From assembly GCF_943734655.1 (NCBI RefSeq), contig NC_071354.1, positions 8,712,001 to 8,776,000 of the forward strand: DNA of 64,000 nucleotides, in the 5' to 3' direction. Source of the stretch: Sabethes cyaneus. Its lineage: Eukaryota; Arthropoda; Insecta; Diptera; Culicidae. Position numbers and translations under genes: made by a program. The notes beneath the pieces were generated by a model. The model was not told where the DNA came from. It worked only from the letters and a program-made list of their open reading frames with translations, and did not search any database. This document shows, piece after piece, positions 63,749 to 64,000 of the stretch. Numbering within the stretch: position 1 is the stretch's first letter; each line of letters opens with the position of its first letter.

Positions 63749-64000
63749 CTTATGCCACCTCGCTCGCTGTGCACCTCTTCGTCTTGTTCCTACCGGATTC
63801 AATGCGAAAACCATTTTTGCAGGAAAGTTGTCCGGCATTCTAGTAACATGTCCTGCCCAACTTATCCGTCAAGCTTTAACCACTTTTTGAATACTGGGTT
63901 TGCAGTAGAGACGCGCGAGCTCGTGGTTCATTCTTCGCCTCCATACACCGTTCTCTTGCACTCCGCCAAAGGTGGTTCTTAGCACCCGCCGTTCGAAAAC
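63749..64000 (-). mobile_element. LINE family B, ORF2 C-terminal fragment, runs off the window
   Basis: Minus strand: VFERRVLRTTFGGVQENG, MNHELARLYCKPSIQKVVKA, a TGA, then SWAGHVTRMPDNFPAKMVF and ALNPVGTRRRGAQRARW. Same architecture as family A but clearly diverged. One stop in about 84 codons. The rest of the element would lie beyond 64,000. Confidence 0.8.

Overview
This is a stretch of eukaryotic, almost certainly insect and probably mosquito (culicid) genomic DNA. The reasons are the element types (CR1-like and RTE-like LINEs, a Ty3/gypsy element, DD-E mariner remnants, tRNA-like SINEs, many short inverted-repeat elements), fly-type core promoters (TATA, initiator and DPE), and the AT-rich, repeat-packed layout. 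The species cannot be named from the sequence alone. I see no intact host protein-coding gene, rRNA, tRNA or CRISPR array. The only intact long reading frame with a recognisable product is the gag-pol of a gypsy retrotransposon.

Layout. 1-2,270: an inverted, interrupted LINE copy (family A). 2,640-3,182: a LINE scrap and a small inverted-repeat element. 3,190-4,370: unique DNA. 4,380-13,180: a SINE, alternating diverged simple arrays (GGACTTGAAATT-like, and long pyrimidine-rich blocks), a dispersed repeat, a decayed CR1-like LINE (9,400-12,340) and a 160-bp palindrome. 13,187-19,900: a terminal-inverted-repeat element carrying a nested gypsy retrotransposon (15,228-19,776) with identical LTRs. 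22,670-26,145: an 11-bp minisatellite of about 316 copies. 26,520-28,960: another family A LINE copy. 29,190-30,180: inverted clusters of a roughly 175-bp unit. 31,601-32,665: a perfect 206-copy pentanucleotide array. 32,700-35,840: unique DNA. 35,843-36,955: a dispersed repeat carrying a nested 639-bp long-TIR element. 37,100-39,850: a second CR1-like relic with a MITE. 40,525-41,512: a foldback element with 17-bp subrepeats. 41,690-43,110: pyrimidine array. 43,557-43,811: hexanucleotide array. 48,307-52,094: SINE, LINE, mariner and LINE relics. 56,610-60,985: a composite foldback-like element whose arms are 16-bp subrepeats and whose centre holds three tandem copies of a TATA/initiator/DPE promoter unit. 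61,830-64,000: a purine-rich array broken by SINE and LINE pieces.

How the parts relate. Most of the window is transposons nested inside older transposons and satellites. The perfect tandem arrays sit beside, or are sequence relatives of, diverged arrays elsewhere in the window, which suggests repeated local expansion of one A/G-rich simple-sequence stock. Several unrelated inverted-repeat families share one design: ends built from tandem 16-17 bp subrepeats. The best candidate for something undescribed is the 56.6-61.0 kb composite with its triplicated core promoter, inverted GACGTAG motifs and a GC-rich hairpin cluster.

All family assignments come from reading motifs and general knowledge. 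No database search was possible.
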